A DNA stretch of 64,000 nt from CAYYTU01 sp964474655 (GTDB taxonomy: Bacteria; Chloroflexota; Anaerolineae; B4-G1): assembly GCA_964474655.1 (NCBI GenBank), contig CAYYTU010000011.1, forward strand, positions 4,886 to 68,885, given 5' to 3'. A model generated the notes under the pieces. That model worked only from the letters and a program-made list of their open reading frames with translations. It made no database searches and was not told the origin of the DNA. The translations under genes and the position numbers were made by a program. Every line of letters starts with the position of its first letter. The stretch's first letter is position 1. Of the stretch, positions 1-8,341 are shown one piece after another.

Positions 1-429
1 GTCGAACTGGATCTGGGCGTAGAGGGCTTGCTTCACGTCAGCGAGATGTGCGGCACCTCCGAGCTAAGCCCCTCTGAGATCCTTTCAGAAGGGGACCGCG
101 CGCTCACCAAGATCATCAACATCGACAGCTACAAAGAACGCATCACGCTCAGCGCGCGCCAAGTCCACCGGGATGAATGGGAGACCTGGACCATTGAGCA
201 CAAGATAATGCCGCAGGATGCCGAGTCGGAGGTGGAAGCAGAAGAGAGGGCACTAGCGGAAGAGAGCGCGGAAGCGCAAAGTTCGGCAGCAGAGGACGAC
301 GAATCTCAAGCCCCCTCTCCCGCGCCGACGGAAGCAGTCGAGGAAACTGAAGCAACAACCGGCGAGGCCTCTGAGGTAGAAGTAGCAAAGCCAGAAGAAG
401 CAGAAGAACCAGAAGAAGCCAACGAATAA
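1..429 (+). CDS. S1 RNA-binding domain protein, C-terminal part (ribosomal protein S1-like)
   Basis: The reading frame is open from the first base, so the gene starts upstream of the window. The first ~50 residues are the end of an S1 (OB-fold) RNA-binding repeat, with the typical GVEGLLHVSEM strand and a G-D-x-A-L-T-K-I-I-N-I-D segment ending in KERITLSARQ. After it comes a tail of ~75 residues rich in Glu and Ala, probably disordered. In the family, S1 repeats hold mRNA on the 30S subunit or act in other RNA-binding proteins. Whether this is rpsA itself cannot be decided from one repeat. infA follows on the same strand. Confidence 0.8.
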   Translation, partial: VELDLGVEGLLHVSEMCGTSELSPSEILSEGDRALTKIINIDSYKERITLSARQVHRDEWETWTIEHKIMPQDAESEVEAEERALAEESAEAQSSAAEDDESQAPSPAPTEAVEETEATTGEASEVEVAKPEEAEEPEEANE

Positions 430-551
430 TCCAATAGGACGCCAGGGGGGGGTCGCGTCGGCCCCGCGCTGATGTGATCCCCTCGAACGCTAGAGGGTAT
501 TTACCTCTCTCAGAGGATCGTTCAATACCACATCAATCTACGCTGTGTAAT

Positions 552-557
552 TATAAT
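552..557 (+). promoter_or_regulatory. -10 element of the infA promoter (TATAAT)
   Basis: A consensus TATAAT sits 13 bases before the infA ATG, giving a very short leader that holds only the AAGAGGG ribosome site (561-567). No convincing -35 is seen 16-18 bases upstream, so the assignment rests on the -10 alone. Confidence 0.4.
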
Positions 558-570
558 TTTAAGAGGGATT

Positions 571-813
571 ATGGGAAAAGAAGAAAAGGTATACGTCGAG
601 GGTACTGTCGTTGAAGCATTACCCAACACACAATTTCGCGTCGAGCTGGACAATGGGCATGAGGTACTGGCGTACCTGTCGGGCAAGATGCGTAAGTATT
701 ACATTCGCGTCTTGCTGGGCGACCGCGTGCGGGTTGAGCTTTCCCCTTATGACTTGACGCGCGGGCGAATTGTGTATCGATACAAAGCTTCCGATCAACG
801 CCGAGAAGAGTAG
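571..813 (+). CDS. infA: Translation initiation factor IF-1
   Basis: An 80-residue single OB-fold protein with the near-universal IF-1 core: an N-terminal EGTVVEALPN strand, F-R-V-E-L-D-N-G-H, the GKMRKYYIRVLLGDRVRVELSPYD segment and GRIVYRYK. IF-1 binds the A site of the 30S subunit during initiation. It is slightly longer than the usual 72 residues because of a charged C-terminal tail. Its last 19 bases overlap convergently with the 3' end of prmA on the other strand. An AAGAGGG ribosome site precedes the ATG. Confidence 0.95.
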   Translation: MGKEEKVYVEGTVVEALPNTQFRVELDNGHEVLAYLSGKMRKYYIRVLLGDRVRVELSPYDLTRGRIVYRYKASDQRREE

Positions 814-1706
814 TCCCGCCTTGCCCGTAGGTTCACCCAATCTTCTTGCTGTCGACGACCAAGCAAGGTAAACCCACCCTGCTCCAAAGCAGCGCCTACA
901 TCCGCTTCTTGCTCCTCAACAATGCCAGAGGCGATGACCATCCCCCCGGGACAAACATGTTCCACCAGGCCTTTACGGGCCATCTCCTTGATCACACGCG
1001 CCAGGATATTGACCACAACCAGGTTGTAACATCCGCTCACCTTCGCAAGTGAGCCTTGCTCCACGCGGACGTTTGCCGCCACTCTGTTAGCCTTCACGTT
1101 ATGTCGCGCAGCCCGGACGGCCTCAGCGTCGTTATCCACGCCTAGCACTTTATCGGCGCCCAGCTTAGCCGCCGCTATCGCCAGAATGCCAGAGCCGGTG
1201 CCCAGATCGAGCACCGTAAGACCAGGCCGAACCATCTCCTCCAGAGCGATCAGACAGAGCTGCGTGGTGGGATGAAGGCCGGTGCCAAACGCCATCCCGG
1301 GATCGAGCTCCACGACGATATCCTCTGGTTCCGGCGAATAGTCCCGCCACGAAGGTTGAATAACGATGCGTTTTCCCACGCGCAATACGTCCAGCTGATC
1401 TTTCCAGAGCTCGGTCCAATCCGATTCTACGATAGTTTCAAAGTTGGGCTCGGCGATAGGCTGAATCTGGCTCAGGTGCCAGATGCCCTCTTCGATGCCG
1501 CGCTTCTTATCCCAAACTTGATCGTCAACCGGCAGGTAAGCTCTAACGACGACCGGGCCCGCACTCCAGCCGCCGGGGCCAGATTCGATGACGACGCCTC
1601 GATGAGCGTAGCGCGAGAGGAGCTCCGCCACCGCCTCGGCCACCTCGTGCTCCACTTCGACGCTGACTACAAGCCATTCGGTTCGGGGTTTATCGCTATA
1701 GGCCAA
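795..1706 (-). CDS. prmA: Ribosomal protein L11 methyltransferase
   Basis: A 303-residue class I SAM-dependent methyltransferase that trimethylates ribosomal protein L11. The N-terminal part is the L11-recognition domain. The catalytic part shows the PrmA signature DPGMAFGTGLHPTTQLCL near residue 135, the SAM motif VLDLGTGSGILAIAAAKLGA, and VVNILARVI in place of NPPY-type motifs. The start is a TTG that overlaps the dnaJ stop by 11 bases and has GGGAG four bases upstream, which suggests translational coupling. It is the last gene of the hrcA-grpE-dnaK-dnaJ-prmA operon, the same order as in Bacillus. It converges with infA. Confidence 0.93.
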   Translation of the reverse strand: MAYSDKPRTEWLVVSVEVEHEVAEAVAELLSRYAHRGVVIESGPGGWSAGPVVVRAYLPVDDQVWDKKRGIEEGIWHLSQIQPIAEPNFETIVESDWTELWKDQLDVLRVGKRIVIQPSWRDYSPEPEDIVVELDPGMAFGTGLHPTTQLCLIALEEMVRPGLTVLDLGTGSGILAIAAAKLGADKVLGVDNDAEAVRAARHNVKANRVAANVRVEQGSLAKVSGCYNLVVVNILARVIKEMARKGLVEHVCPGGMVIASGIVEEQEADVGAALEQGGFTLLGRRQQEDWVNLRARRDYSSRR

Positions 1707-2823
1707 GGAACTCCCGCACGTCCTCCACGAAACTTTTGCCTTTCTGCTTTACTACGCTCTCATCATTCAACGTCTCGCTCAATTCCTGAAAGAGATCTCG
1801 CTGCTTAGGCGATAGTTTATCCGGGATCGAGATCCGCACCAGCACCAGCTCGTCGCCCCGACCATTATGCCTCATATGAGGCACGCCCTCGTTTCTCAGA
1901 CGAAGTACGGTATCGCTCTGAGTACCCGGCGGGATGTCGATCACTTCCTGGCCCTCCAGGGTGGGCACGCTAACTTCCGCACCCAAAACCGCCTGAGCGA
2001 TGTTGATCTCCAACTCCACCAGAATGTCGTCCTCGTGCCGTCGGAAGATCGGATGTGGCTCCACATCCAGGACGATATAGAGGTTGCCCTCCCGCCCGCC
2101 GCGCTCGCCCGTACCGCCCTCACCTGCCAGGCGGATCTGCGTGCCACGGTCGACGCCTGGCGGGATGGAAATCGACAACTCCTTCGTCACGTGGACACGT
2201 TTGTCTCCTCCGCACCGCGGGCAAGGCTCTTCGATCCTCGTGCCCTCGCCCTGGCAAGCCGGGCAATCGGTAACGCTGACGAACGAGCCCAAGATGGAAC
2301 GTTGGACTCGTCGCACCTGACCAGTCCCGTTACATTTGGGGCAGCGAGTGGGTGATGTGCCGGGCTCCGCGCCGGTACCATCACAGGCGGGACACGGCTC
2401 GTAGCGCGAGACCTCTATGTCTTTTTCGCAGCCGAAGACGGCCTCCTCAAACGTCAAGGTGAGGTCATAACGTAGGTCTGCACCTCGTCGAGGCCCTCGG
2501 CGGCGCCCGGTACGGAAGCCAAAGCCTTGCCCAAAGACCTCCTCGAAGATCTCGAAGGGATCGCTGAAGCCGAAGTCATCGAATCCAACACGACCGCCCT
2601 GCAGGCCGGCGTGACCGAAGCGATCATAGCTGGCCCGCTTGTCGGAATCCGAGAGCACCTCGTAAGCTTCGTTGATCTCCTTAAAGTGCGTTTCGGCGTC
2701 GTCGGCGTCGCTGACATCGGGATGATATTTACGCGCCATCTCTCGATAAGCCTGCTTGATATCCCTCGGCGTAGCCGAGCGATCGACACCCAACACCTCA
2801 TAATAGTCGCGCTTAGCTGCCAT
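1696..2823 (-). CDS. dnaJ: Chaperone protein DnaJ
   Basis: A full-length type I J-protein of 375 residues that delivers substrates to DnaK and stimulates its ATPase. It has an N-terminal J domain (DYYEVLGVDR, with the HPD motif in YHPDVSD), a short G/F-rich linker, and four zinc-binding repeats CPACDGTG, CPKCNGTG, CPACQGEG and CPRCGGDK. The C-terminal substrate-binding and dimerisation domains follow. The start chosen is the ATG of MAAKRDYYE because GAGGAG lies 6 bases before it; an in-frame start 39 bases further upstream lacks this. It lies 285 bases after dnaK and may also have its own promoter. Confidence 0.96.
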   Translation of the reverse strand: MAAKRDYYEVLGVDRSATPRDIKQAYREMARKYHPDVSDADDAETHFKEINEAYEVLSDSDKRASYDRFGHAGLQGGRVGFDDFGFSDPFEIFEEVFGQGFGFRTGRRRGPRRGADLRYDLTLTFEEAVFGCEKDIEVSRYEPCPACDGTGAEPGTSPTRCPKCNGTGQVRRVQRSILGSFVSVTDCPACQGEGTRIEEPCPRCGGDKRVHVTKELSISIPPGVDRGTQIRLAGEGGTGERGGREGNLYIVLDVEPHPIFRRHEDDILVELEINIAQAVLGAEVSVPTLEGQEVIDIPPGTQSDTVLRLRNEGVPHMRHNGRGDELVLVRISIPDKLSPKQRDLFQELSETLNDESVVKQKGKSFVEDVREFLGL

Positions 2824-2865
2824 AAACTCCTCAACACTTCTCCCGCTTGAAGCTAAATCCAAGCT

Positions 2866-2895
2866 CTATTACCATCTAACGACTAAATACGTCAA
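2866..2895 (-). promoter_or_regulatory. Possible internal promoter for dnaJ-prmA
   Basis: On the minus strand TTGACG (2890-2895) is followed after 18 bases by TAATAG (2866-2871), with dnaJ starting about 40 bases downstream. The 285-base dnaK-dnaJ gap also repeats the string GTCTTGACG twice and has a 9-base inverted repeat (2946-2954 with 3035-3043). The match to consensus is moderate. Confidence 0.4.
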
Positions 2896-3108
2896 GACTA
2901 CGTTTGAATAGGCGCATGCAAAACTTGGGAGATTACGAGCGTCAAGACTTCGGAAATCTACGATGACGATGTGCTCTAGCTTCAAAACCGCTCTTTTCAG
3001 CACAATTTGGCAAGCAAAATAGTATTCAGAGGCTTCCGAAGTCTGTCCTCCCCCAACTTGTAGATGTGTCCCGTTTGAATGTTCGATGTGAAACGCTGCA
3101 CCACTATA

Positions 3109-5016
3109 CTAGGCCTCGCTGAATTCCCCCTCAATGACGTCCTCATCATCCGGCGATCCTCCAGCGGGTCGATCGCCAGCAGTTGCGCCGGCGGTTGCGC
3201 CGGCCGGGGCCCCTTGCTGATACATCGAAGCACCCAGTTCTTGCATCACCTCTCCCAGCTCCTTGGTCTGGCGGCGGAGGGCAGTCAGGTCATCATCCTC
3301 AAGCACGCCCTTGAGCGCCGCGATCTTCGACTCTATCTTGGAACGCATCGCTTCCGGTATCTGCTCGCCTTGCTCTCGGAGCAGCTTATCGGCGGCGTAG
3401 GCCGTGCTGCTGGCTTTGTTACGCGCCTCCACCAGATCTCGACGATGGCGATCCCGCTCGCGGTATTCTTCTGCCTCGTCCACCATACGATCGATCTCCT
3501 CGTCGGAGAGTCCGCTGGAAGGGATGACCTCCATCGACTGCTCGCGCCCGGTGGCCTTGTCCTCAGCCGAAACGTTGAGAATGCCGTTGGCATCAATATC
3601 GAACGTGACCTCAATTTTAGGGACACCTCGCGGGGCCGGCGGAATGCCATCCAGGATGAACTTGCCCAGGCTCTTGTTATCAGCCGCCATCGAACGCTCG
3701 CCCTGCACCACGTGAATCTCTACCTGGGTCTGATTATCCGAAGCGGTAGAGAAAACCTGGCTCTTACGGGTCGGCACAGTGGTATTGCGCTCAATCAGCG
3801 GAGTAGAGATGCCACCCAGCGTCTCAATACTGAGCGTCAGCGGGGTAACGTCGAGCAGGAGAACGTCCTTGACCTCGCCGCCAAGCACGCCGCCCTGGAT
3901 AGCTGCGCCCAGCGCCACCACCTCGTCGGGGTTGACGCCCCTGTGTGGCTCCTTGCCAAAGAAAGCCTCCACGCGCTCTCGGATGGCGGGCATGCGCGTC
4001 TGCCCCCCGACCAGGATGACCTCATCCATATCGGAAGCTTCCAGACCGGCATCAGAGAGGGCTTGCTTGCACGGTTCCAAGGTGCCATCGATCAAATCCC
4101 GGGTCAGTTGCTCTAGCTTGGCTCGTGTGATCCTCATCTGGAGATGCTTAGGCCCGGAGGCATCAGCAGTGATGAAGGGTAGGTTGATCTCGGCCTCCAT
4201 CATAGTGCTCAGCTCGATCTTGGCGCTCTCGGCGGCCTCCTTCAAGCGCTGGAGCGACTGGCGATCCTGGCGCAAGTCAATGCCCTGCTTGCGATCGAAC
4301 TCGTCGGCCACGTAATCAATGAGCCGACGATCCCAATCATCGCCGCCGAGGAACGTATCCCCGCTGGTCGAGCGGACCTCAAAGACGCCCTCGCCGACGT
4401 CGAGAATCGAGACATCGAAAGTGCCACCACCCAGATCGAAGACAGCGATGGTCTCATCCTTATCATTATCCAGCCCATAGGCCAACGACGAAGCTGTCGG
4501 CTCGTTGATGATGCGCAAAACCTCCAGCCCAGCAATTTTGCCGGCGTCTTTGGTCGCTTGGCGCTGGCTATCGTTGAAGTAGGCTGGCACGGTAATCACG
4601 GCCCTGGTGACCTCTTCGCCCAGATAAGCCTCAGCGTCGGCCCGGATCTTCTGCAAGATCATGGCCGAAATTTCCGGCGGGCTGTACTCATCATCCCCCA
4701 TCCAGACGCGCACATCACCATTGATCGCCTCGGTGACTTTATAAGGCACTAGCTCAATCGCCTTCTGCACTTGAGGATCATCAAACTTGCGCCCCATGAA
4801 GCGCTTGATGGAGAAAATAGTGTTTTGGGGGTTGACGATGGCCTGACGCTTGGCGACCTGTCCGACCATCCGCTCACCCGAATCCGGGTTGATTGCCACA
4901 ACTGACGGGAATAATCGTCCTCCTTCAGCACTGGGGATGACGGTAGGCTCCCCTCCCAGCATAACAGCACAGACCGAATTAGTCGTGCCTAAATCGATAC
5001 CAACAATTCTGCCCAT
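3109..5016 (-). CDS. dnaK: Chaperone protein DnaK (Hsp70)
   Basis: A 635-residue Hsp70, the usual length. The N-terminal ATPase domain shows GIDLGTTNSVCAVM (residues 6-19), the phosphate-2 motif VFDLGGGTFDVSILD and VILVGGQTRMPAIRE. The substrate-binding domain has the LLLDVTPLTLSIETLGG segment. The helical lid ends in a Gly/Ala-rich stretch and the acidic DDEDVIEGEFSEA terminus typical of bacterial DnaK. It folds proteins with DnaJ and GrpE. AAGGAG precedes the ATG, and only 3 bases separate it from the grpE stop, so the genes are co-transcribed under HrcA/CIRCE control. Confidence 0.98.
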   Translation of the reverse strand: MGRIVGIDLGTTNSVCAVMLGGEPTVIPSAEGGRLFPSVVAINPDSGERMVGQVAKRQAIVNPQNTIFSIKRFMGRKFDDPQVQKAIELVPYKVTEAINGDVRVWMGDDEYSPPEISAMILQKIRADAEAYLGEEVTRAVITVPAYFNDSQRQATKDAGKIAGLEVLRIINEPTASSLAYGLDNDKDETIAVFDLGGGTFDVSILDVGEGVFEVRSTSGDTFLGGDDWDRRLIDYVADEFDRKQGIDLRQDRQSLQRLKEAAESAKIELSTMMEAEINLPFITADASGPKHLQMRITRAKLEQLTRDLIDGTLEPCKQALSDAGLEASDMDEVILVGGQTRMPAIRERVEAFFGKEPHRGVNPDEVVALGAAIQGGVLGGEVKDVLLLDVTPLTLSIETLGGISTPLIERNTTVPTRKSQVFSTASDNQTQVEIHVVQGERSMAADNKSLGKFILDGIPPAPRGVPKIEVTFDIDANGILNVSAEDKATGREQSMEVIPSSGLSDEEIDRMVDEAEEYRERDRHRRDLVEARNKASSTAYAADKLLREQGEQIPEAMRSKIESKIAALKGVLEDDDLTALRRQTKELGEVMQELGASMYQQGAPAGATAGATAGDRPAGGSPDDEDVIEGEFSEA

Positions 5017-5019
5017 CGG

Positions 5020-5637
5020 TTATGACTCCTTCTCGTCTTCACTATCCACTTTTTCGCTCTCCTCTGGCTCGGCCGGCGGCGCCTTCGCCACTCTCACCAG
5101 GGCCGGGCGCAGCACACGCTCTCCAAGGACGTAACCACGCTGCACTTCGCCGATGATCTGACCAGCTTCATAGCCCTCCGTCACCTCGTGGGTGACCGCT
5201 TCGTGATAGCGGGGATCGAACCTCTCCCCCACCGTCTCAATCGGCTCGACGTTCTCCGAGCGGAGGATACCATCCAACTTCCGCTTGATCATCACGATCC
5301 CGTCAGTCCAGGTCAAAAGGTCCAAGACCTCCGGCATCGTCGACATAGCTCGTTCAAAGTCGTCCAGGACAGGCAAGAGTTTGCGCAGCAGATCTGCATT
5401 GGCCAGATCCCTCACCCGCGCCTGTTCCGCGCGTTGACGCTTCTTATAATTGGAAAACTCGGCCTGAGCCCGCTGCCAGCCATCAAGATACTCATCGGCC
5501 TGCGCCTCGGCTTCCTCCAGCGCAGCCTGCAACGCCTCCACTTCATCCGATCGCCCGACCTGTTTATCAACAGATTCTGTCTTGGTGGTTTCCACATCGC
5601 CCTGAGCGTCATTAGTCACCGGTTTGTCACTCATCAT
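5020..5637 (-). CDS. grpE: Nucleotide exchange factor GrpE
   Basis: A 205-residue GrpE that releases ADP from DnaK. It has a long acidic N-terminal tail, a coiled-coil helix (about residues 35-75, YLDGWQRAQAEFSNYKKR being the family signature), and a C-terminal beta domain with RFDPRYHEAV and G-Y-V-L-G-E-R-V-L-R-P-A-L-V-R-V. Two ATG codons are adjacent; the first, with AAGGAG 7 bases upstream, is used here. Its 5' end overlaps the hrcA 3' end by 11 bases. Confidence 0.95.
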   Translation of the reverse strand: MMSDKPVTNDAQGDVETTKTESVDKQVGRSDEVEALQAALEEAEAQADEYLDGWQRAQAEFSNYKKRQRAEQARVRDLANADLLRKLLPVLDDFERAMSTMPEVLDLLTWTDGIVMIKRKLDGILRSENVEPIETVGERFDPRYHEAVTHEVTEGYEAGQIIGEVQRGYVLGERVLRPALVRVAKAPPAEPEESEKVDSEDEKES

Positions 5638-6739
5638 CTTGATCTCCTTGCAATTTCACGGTAGCGTCTCCCAACGATCCTCCATCTGGCACGTCCGTCG
5701 AATCGACGTACACATCGTACACAAGATCGGACAGCAGCTCCGCCATAAAGCTCACCGCCGAGATAGCACGACCGTAGAGCATTCGAGTGGGGCCTACGAC
5801 ACCCAGCGCCCCGGTGGAATGCTCGGCTACTCCATAACGCGCCAACACCAGGCTGCAGGTACGCAAACGCGCCCAGCGGCCCTCGCCGCCGACCAGCACG
5901 CGGACGCTGCCTACCTCTGAGCTCAACACCTCTGTCATCACAGCACGCAGGAAGCTCCGCTCTTCTATTACCTGCACAATGGCATGCGCCTCTTCTCCCT
6001 CCGCAAACTCGGGCTTCTGCAAGACCTCGCTCAGCCCATCGCTATAGATCGGGCTTGAAGAAGGCGTATCGACGCGGGACATAATATTCATCACCAGTCC
6101 GATGACGTCACTTTCAAAAGGAGAAAGGCCCTTTTCCCGCTCCTCAATCTCCTCAATGGTCAGACCATTGCATAGGCGATTGATCTTGCCGCTGACCTCA
6201 TCGAGCTTCTCCTGGCTAAGTGGCTCGTTCAGCCGCAACATCCGCTGCTTGACCAAGCCGCCCTGCAACACCAGAATCAGCAAAACACCCACTCCTTGCG
6301 TGGAGATGAGTTGCAAATGCTTATAGCGCGATTGTTCAGCCTGTGGAGCGGTGACAACGGCGGCCTCACGCGCCGTACGCGCCAGGATAGAAGCCGCCAA
6401 GGGCATCCATTGCTCCAAATTATGACGGGCCTGATGGAACTGATGGACGATAGTCAGCCGCTCACGAAGCGGCAGGGTCACTTCACCCAGCAAGCGTTCG
6501 ACGAAGTAGCGATAGCCCTCGTGTGTGGGCACCCGCCCAGCCGAAGTATGCGGATGCGTCAGATGCCCCGCCTCCTCCAGATACGCCAGCTCGTTACGGA
6601 CGGTAGCAGAGCTGACCGGCAAATTATACTGTTCGACCAAAGCTCGCGAGCTGACGGGAGATGCGGTCTTCACATACTCCCGTACGGTCAGACCCAGGAT
6701 CGTCTGTTGGCGCGTCGTCAATTCAATCTGTTCATCCAT
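5627..6739 (-). CDS. hrcA: Heat-inducible transcription repressor HrcA
   Basis: A 370-residue repressor that binds CIRCE and depends on GroE for activity in the species studied. The N-terminal winged helix reads TTRQQTILGLTVREYVKTASPVSSRALVEQY, followed by the SSATVRNELAYLEEAGHLTHPHTSAGRVPTHEGYRYFV recognition region (given here in family terms), then the GAF-like C-terminal domain. The ATG at 6739 is preferred over a TTG nine bases upstream. No clear ribosome site precedes it, because the CIRCE repeat ends only 10 bases before the ATG. It is the first gene of the operon and therefore autoregulated. Confidence 0.95.
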   Translation of the reverse strand: MDEQIELTTRQQTILGLTVREYVKTASPVSSRALVEQYNLPVSSATVRNELAYLEEAGHLTHPHTSAGRVPTHEGYRYFVERLLGEVTLPLRERLTIVHQFHQARHNLEQWMPLAASILARTAREAAVVTAPQAEQSRYKHLQLISTQGVGVLLILVLQGGLVKQRMLRLNEPLSQEKLDEVSGKINRLCNGLTIEEIEEREKGLSPFESDVIGLVMNIMSRVDTPSSSPIYSDGLSEVLQKPEFAEGEEAHAIVQVIEERSFLRAVMTEVLSSEVGSVRVLVGGEGRWARLRTCSLVLARYGVAEHSTGALGVVGPTRMLYGRAISAVSFMAELLSDLVYDVYVDSTDVPDGGSLGDATVKLQGDQDDE

Positions 6740-6749
6740 AACACACAAC

Positions 6750-6776
6750 TTAGCACTCTATTGAACAGAGTGCTAA
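6750..6776 (-). promoter_or_regulatory. CIRCE operator (HrcA binding site)
   Basis: A perfect CIRCE inverted repeat: TTAGCACTC (6750-6758), a 9-base spacer, and GAGTGCTAA (6768-6776). It lies just downstream of the predicted transcription start of hrcA and 10 bases before the start codon, the classical repressing position. Every base of both arms matches the consensus. Confidence 0.97.
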
Positions 6777-6789
6777 GTCTTAAATAGGT

Positions 6790-6818
6790 ATGATACCACG
6801 CCGGGGAAGAGGTGTCAA
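6790..6818 (-). promoter_or_regulatory. Promoter of the hrcA-grpE-dnaK-dnaJ-prmA operon
   Basis: On the minus strand a perfect -35 TTGACA (6813-6818) is separated by 17 bases from TATCAT (6790-6795). Transcription would begin near 6783, about 7 bases before CIRCE, so HrcA bound there would block a vegetative sigma promoter. Confidence 0.9.
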
Positions 6819-6895
6819 TTCAATCTTAACAAGACAGCAGAGATCCGCAGAACAAAGCCAAAGAATCACAGCCAGCCACGAGCAAGCTGACCGCG

Positions 6896-7351
6896 TTATG
6901 CCTCCTCCGCCTCCTCTGCGCGGTCGAGATGCCGAGGCTCAGGCGCCCCGGACGTATCGTCTTGCCGATGCTTCACCACATACTCCCCTTCAACCATAGC
7001 GGAATCGCTCTTATGATCGACCACACGCCATTCTTCGATCTGGGCCCCGAGCGATTCCAGATGCTCCCGCACTACCGTCGGGGGGGCCAGCTCAACGAAG
7101 AGCTTTAGCCCCAGCAACACGACGGCCACATCATCCAGCTGGCCTAACCCCAGCACCACATCCGGGAGAATATCAAGCGGAAAGAGCACATAAGCCACAG
7201 CCAGCGGCGGGATCAGCTTGGACCACACAGAGACTCGCTGATCAAAGAACAAACGCCACGCCAATCGCACCTGCCGCACGGCGTCATCCCACCAGGTTGG
7301 CAGGATACCTTTCTCCGAAAGCCGCTCAATCGATCGCCTTTTTTCGCTCAT
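6896..7351 (-). CDS. DUF1232 (YkvA-type) membrane protein
   Basis: A 151-residue protein with the DUF1232 core: two short hydrophobic segments around the signature LFPLDILPDVVLGLGQLDDVAVVLLGLKLF (residues ~55-85). The function of this family is not established. The start is the ATG of MSEKRRS because AAGGAG lies 8 bases upstream; an in-frame ATG 42 bases earlier lies close to the predicted transcription start and has no ribosome site. The C-terminal third is charged and probably cytoplasmic. The gene diverges from rsmG. Confidence 0.8.
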   Translation of the reverse strand: MSEKRRSIERLSEKGILPTWWDDAVRQVRLAWRLFFDQRVSVWSKLIPPLAVAYVLFPLDILPDVVLGLGQLDDVAVVLLGLKLFVELAPPTVVREHLESLGAQIEEWRVVDHKSDSAMVEGEYVVKHRQDDTSGAPEPRHLDRAEEAEEA

Positions 7352-7396
7352 CACTCGCTCCTTATACCCATCAAGCCCAACGTTATCTGTCATGCT

Positions 7397-7424
7397 ATTA
7401 TAATGTCGCCCCCCGAACGCGCAA
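7397..7424 (-). promoter_or_regulatory. Promoter of the DUF1232 gene
   Basis: On the minus strand TTGCGC (7419-7424), a 16-base spacer, and a consensus TATAAT (7397-7402). Transcription would start near 7390, about 40 bases before the ATG at 7351. Confidence 0.6.
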
Positions 7425-7477
7425 CCGCTCAACCTCCGGATCAGAAAAAGCCTTGGAAAAGCCGAGAGGCGCTCCGA

Positions 7478-7506
7478 TTGACATGCCCGCCTACTTCTGA
7501 TATAGT
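7478..7506 (+). promoter_or_regulatory. Promoter of rsmG
   Basis: A perfect TTGACA (7478-7483), 17 bases, and TATAGT (7501-7506). Its position inside the longer open frame shows that rsmG must start downstream of about 7513. Confidence 0.85.
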
Positions 7507-7543
7507 CTCGTTGGGAATCCGCAAGCAAGAGATTCAACAGACT

Positions 7544-8302
7544 ATGACTCAGGCTATGGCAAACACACACGGAAAGCGAAACTGGGAAACTTTAACTGCC
7601 GGCGCCCGCGAGCTGAATATCCCACTCACCGAACACCACTTGGCGGCCTTTGAGACCTGTTACCAAGAGATGGTGACGTGGAACGAGCGCTTCAATCTGA
7701 CGGCCATCACCGATTGGGAGAACGTGCTGGTGCGTCACTTCCTCGATTCACTCTCGTGCCTCAAAGCATTGCCGCAAAATAAACTGGCTGCTGGTGCGCA
7801 AGTGATCGACGTCGGCAGCGGCGCTGGCTACCCTGGCATACCGCTCAAGATCATTCATCCCGGCATACGATTGACGCTGCTGGATTCGACCGCCAAGAAA
7901 GTCAACTTTTTGCGACACCTGACGGAGACGCTGGGCCTGGAGCACGTGCGTGCAATACACGCCCGGTCGGAGCAGCTAGGGCAAGACCCGGCTCACCGTG
8001 AACAGTATGATTGGGCTCTGGCCCGGGCCGTGGCCAAGATGCCAACCCTGGTAGAATACTTGCTGCCGCTCGTCCACGTCGGCGGTGCAGTGCTGGCACA
8101 AAAAGGCAGCGATGCCCCCTCCGAAGTCCAGGCCGCCGAGAGCGCCATCGAGACGCTGGGCGGTCGCGTGCGCCAGCTAGTGCCAGTGGAGCTGCGAGGG
8201 CTGGCCGAGACCCGCTATTTGGTAGTGATCGACAAGGTGGCCGCCACGCCAAGCAAGTACCCGCGGCGGCCCGGTATGCCGGACAAGCGCCCCCTCAAAT
8301 GA
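7544..8302 (+). CDS. rsmG: 16S rRNA (guanine(527)-N7)-methyltransferase RsmG
   Basis: A 252-residue SAM-dependent methyltransferase that makes m7G527 in 16S rRNA, the modification whose loss gives low-level streptomycin resistance. Visible motifs are YQEMVTWNERFNLTAITDWENVLVRHFLDSL, the SAM loop VIDVGSGAGYPGIPLKI and LLDSTAKKVNFLRHL, and ARAVAKMPTLVEYLLPL (family motifs, listed in order). An open frame extends 141 bases further upstream, but the strong promoter at 7478-7506 places the start at MTQAMANTH (7544) or the next ATG (7556). DegV follows after 39 bases, probably in one transcript. Confidence 0.93.
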   Translation: MTQAMANTHGKRNWETLTAGARELNIPLTEHHLAAFETCYQEMVTWNERFNLTAITDWENVLVRHFLDSLSCLKALPQNKLAAGAQVIDVGSGAGYPGIPLKIIHPGIRLTLLDSTAKKVNFLRHLTETLGLEHVRAIHARSEQLGQDPAHREQYDWALARAVAKMPTLVEYLLPLVHVGGAVLAQKGSDAPSEVQAAESAIETLGGRVRQLVPVELRGLAETRYLVVIDKVAATPSKYPRRPGMPDKRPLK

Positions 8303-8341
8303 GCATCCTCTTTCCGCTCCGCCCAAACAGGAGTAACGACT

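Noticed and set aside
7403..7543. 47-codon upstream extension of rsmG
   Set aside because: A near-consensus promoter at 7478-7506 lies within it, so it is not transcribed from that promoter.
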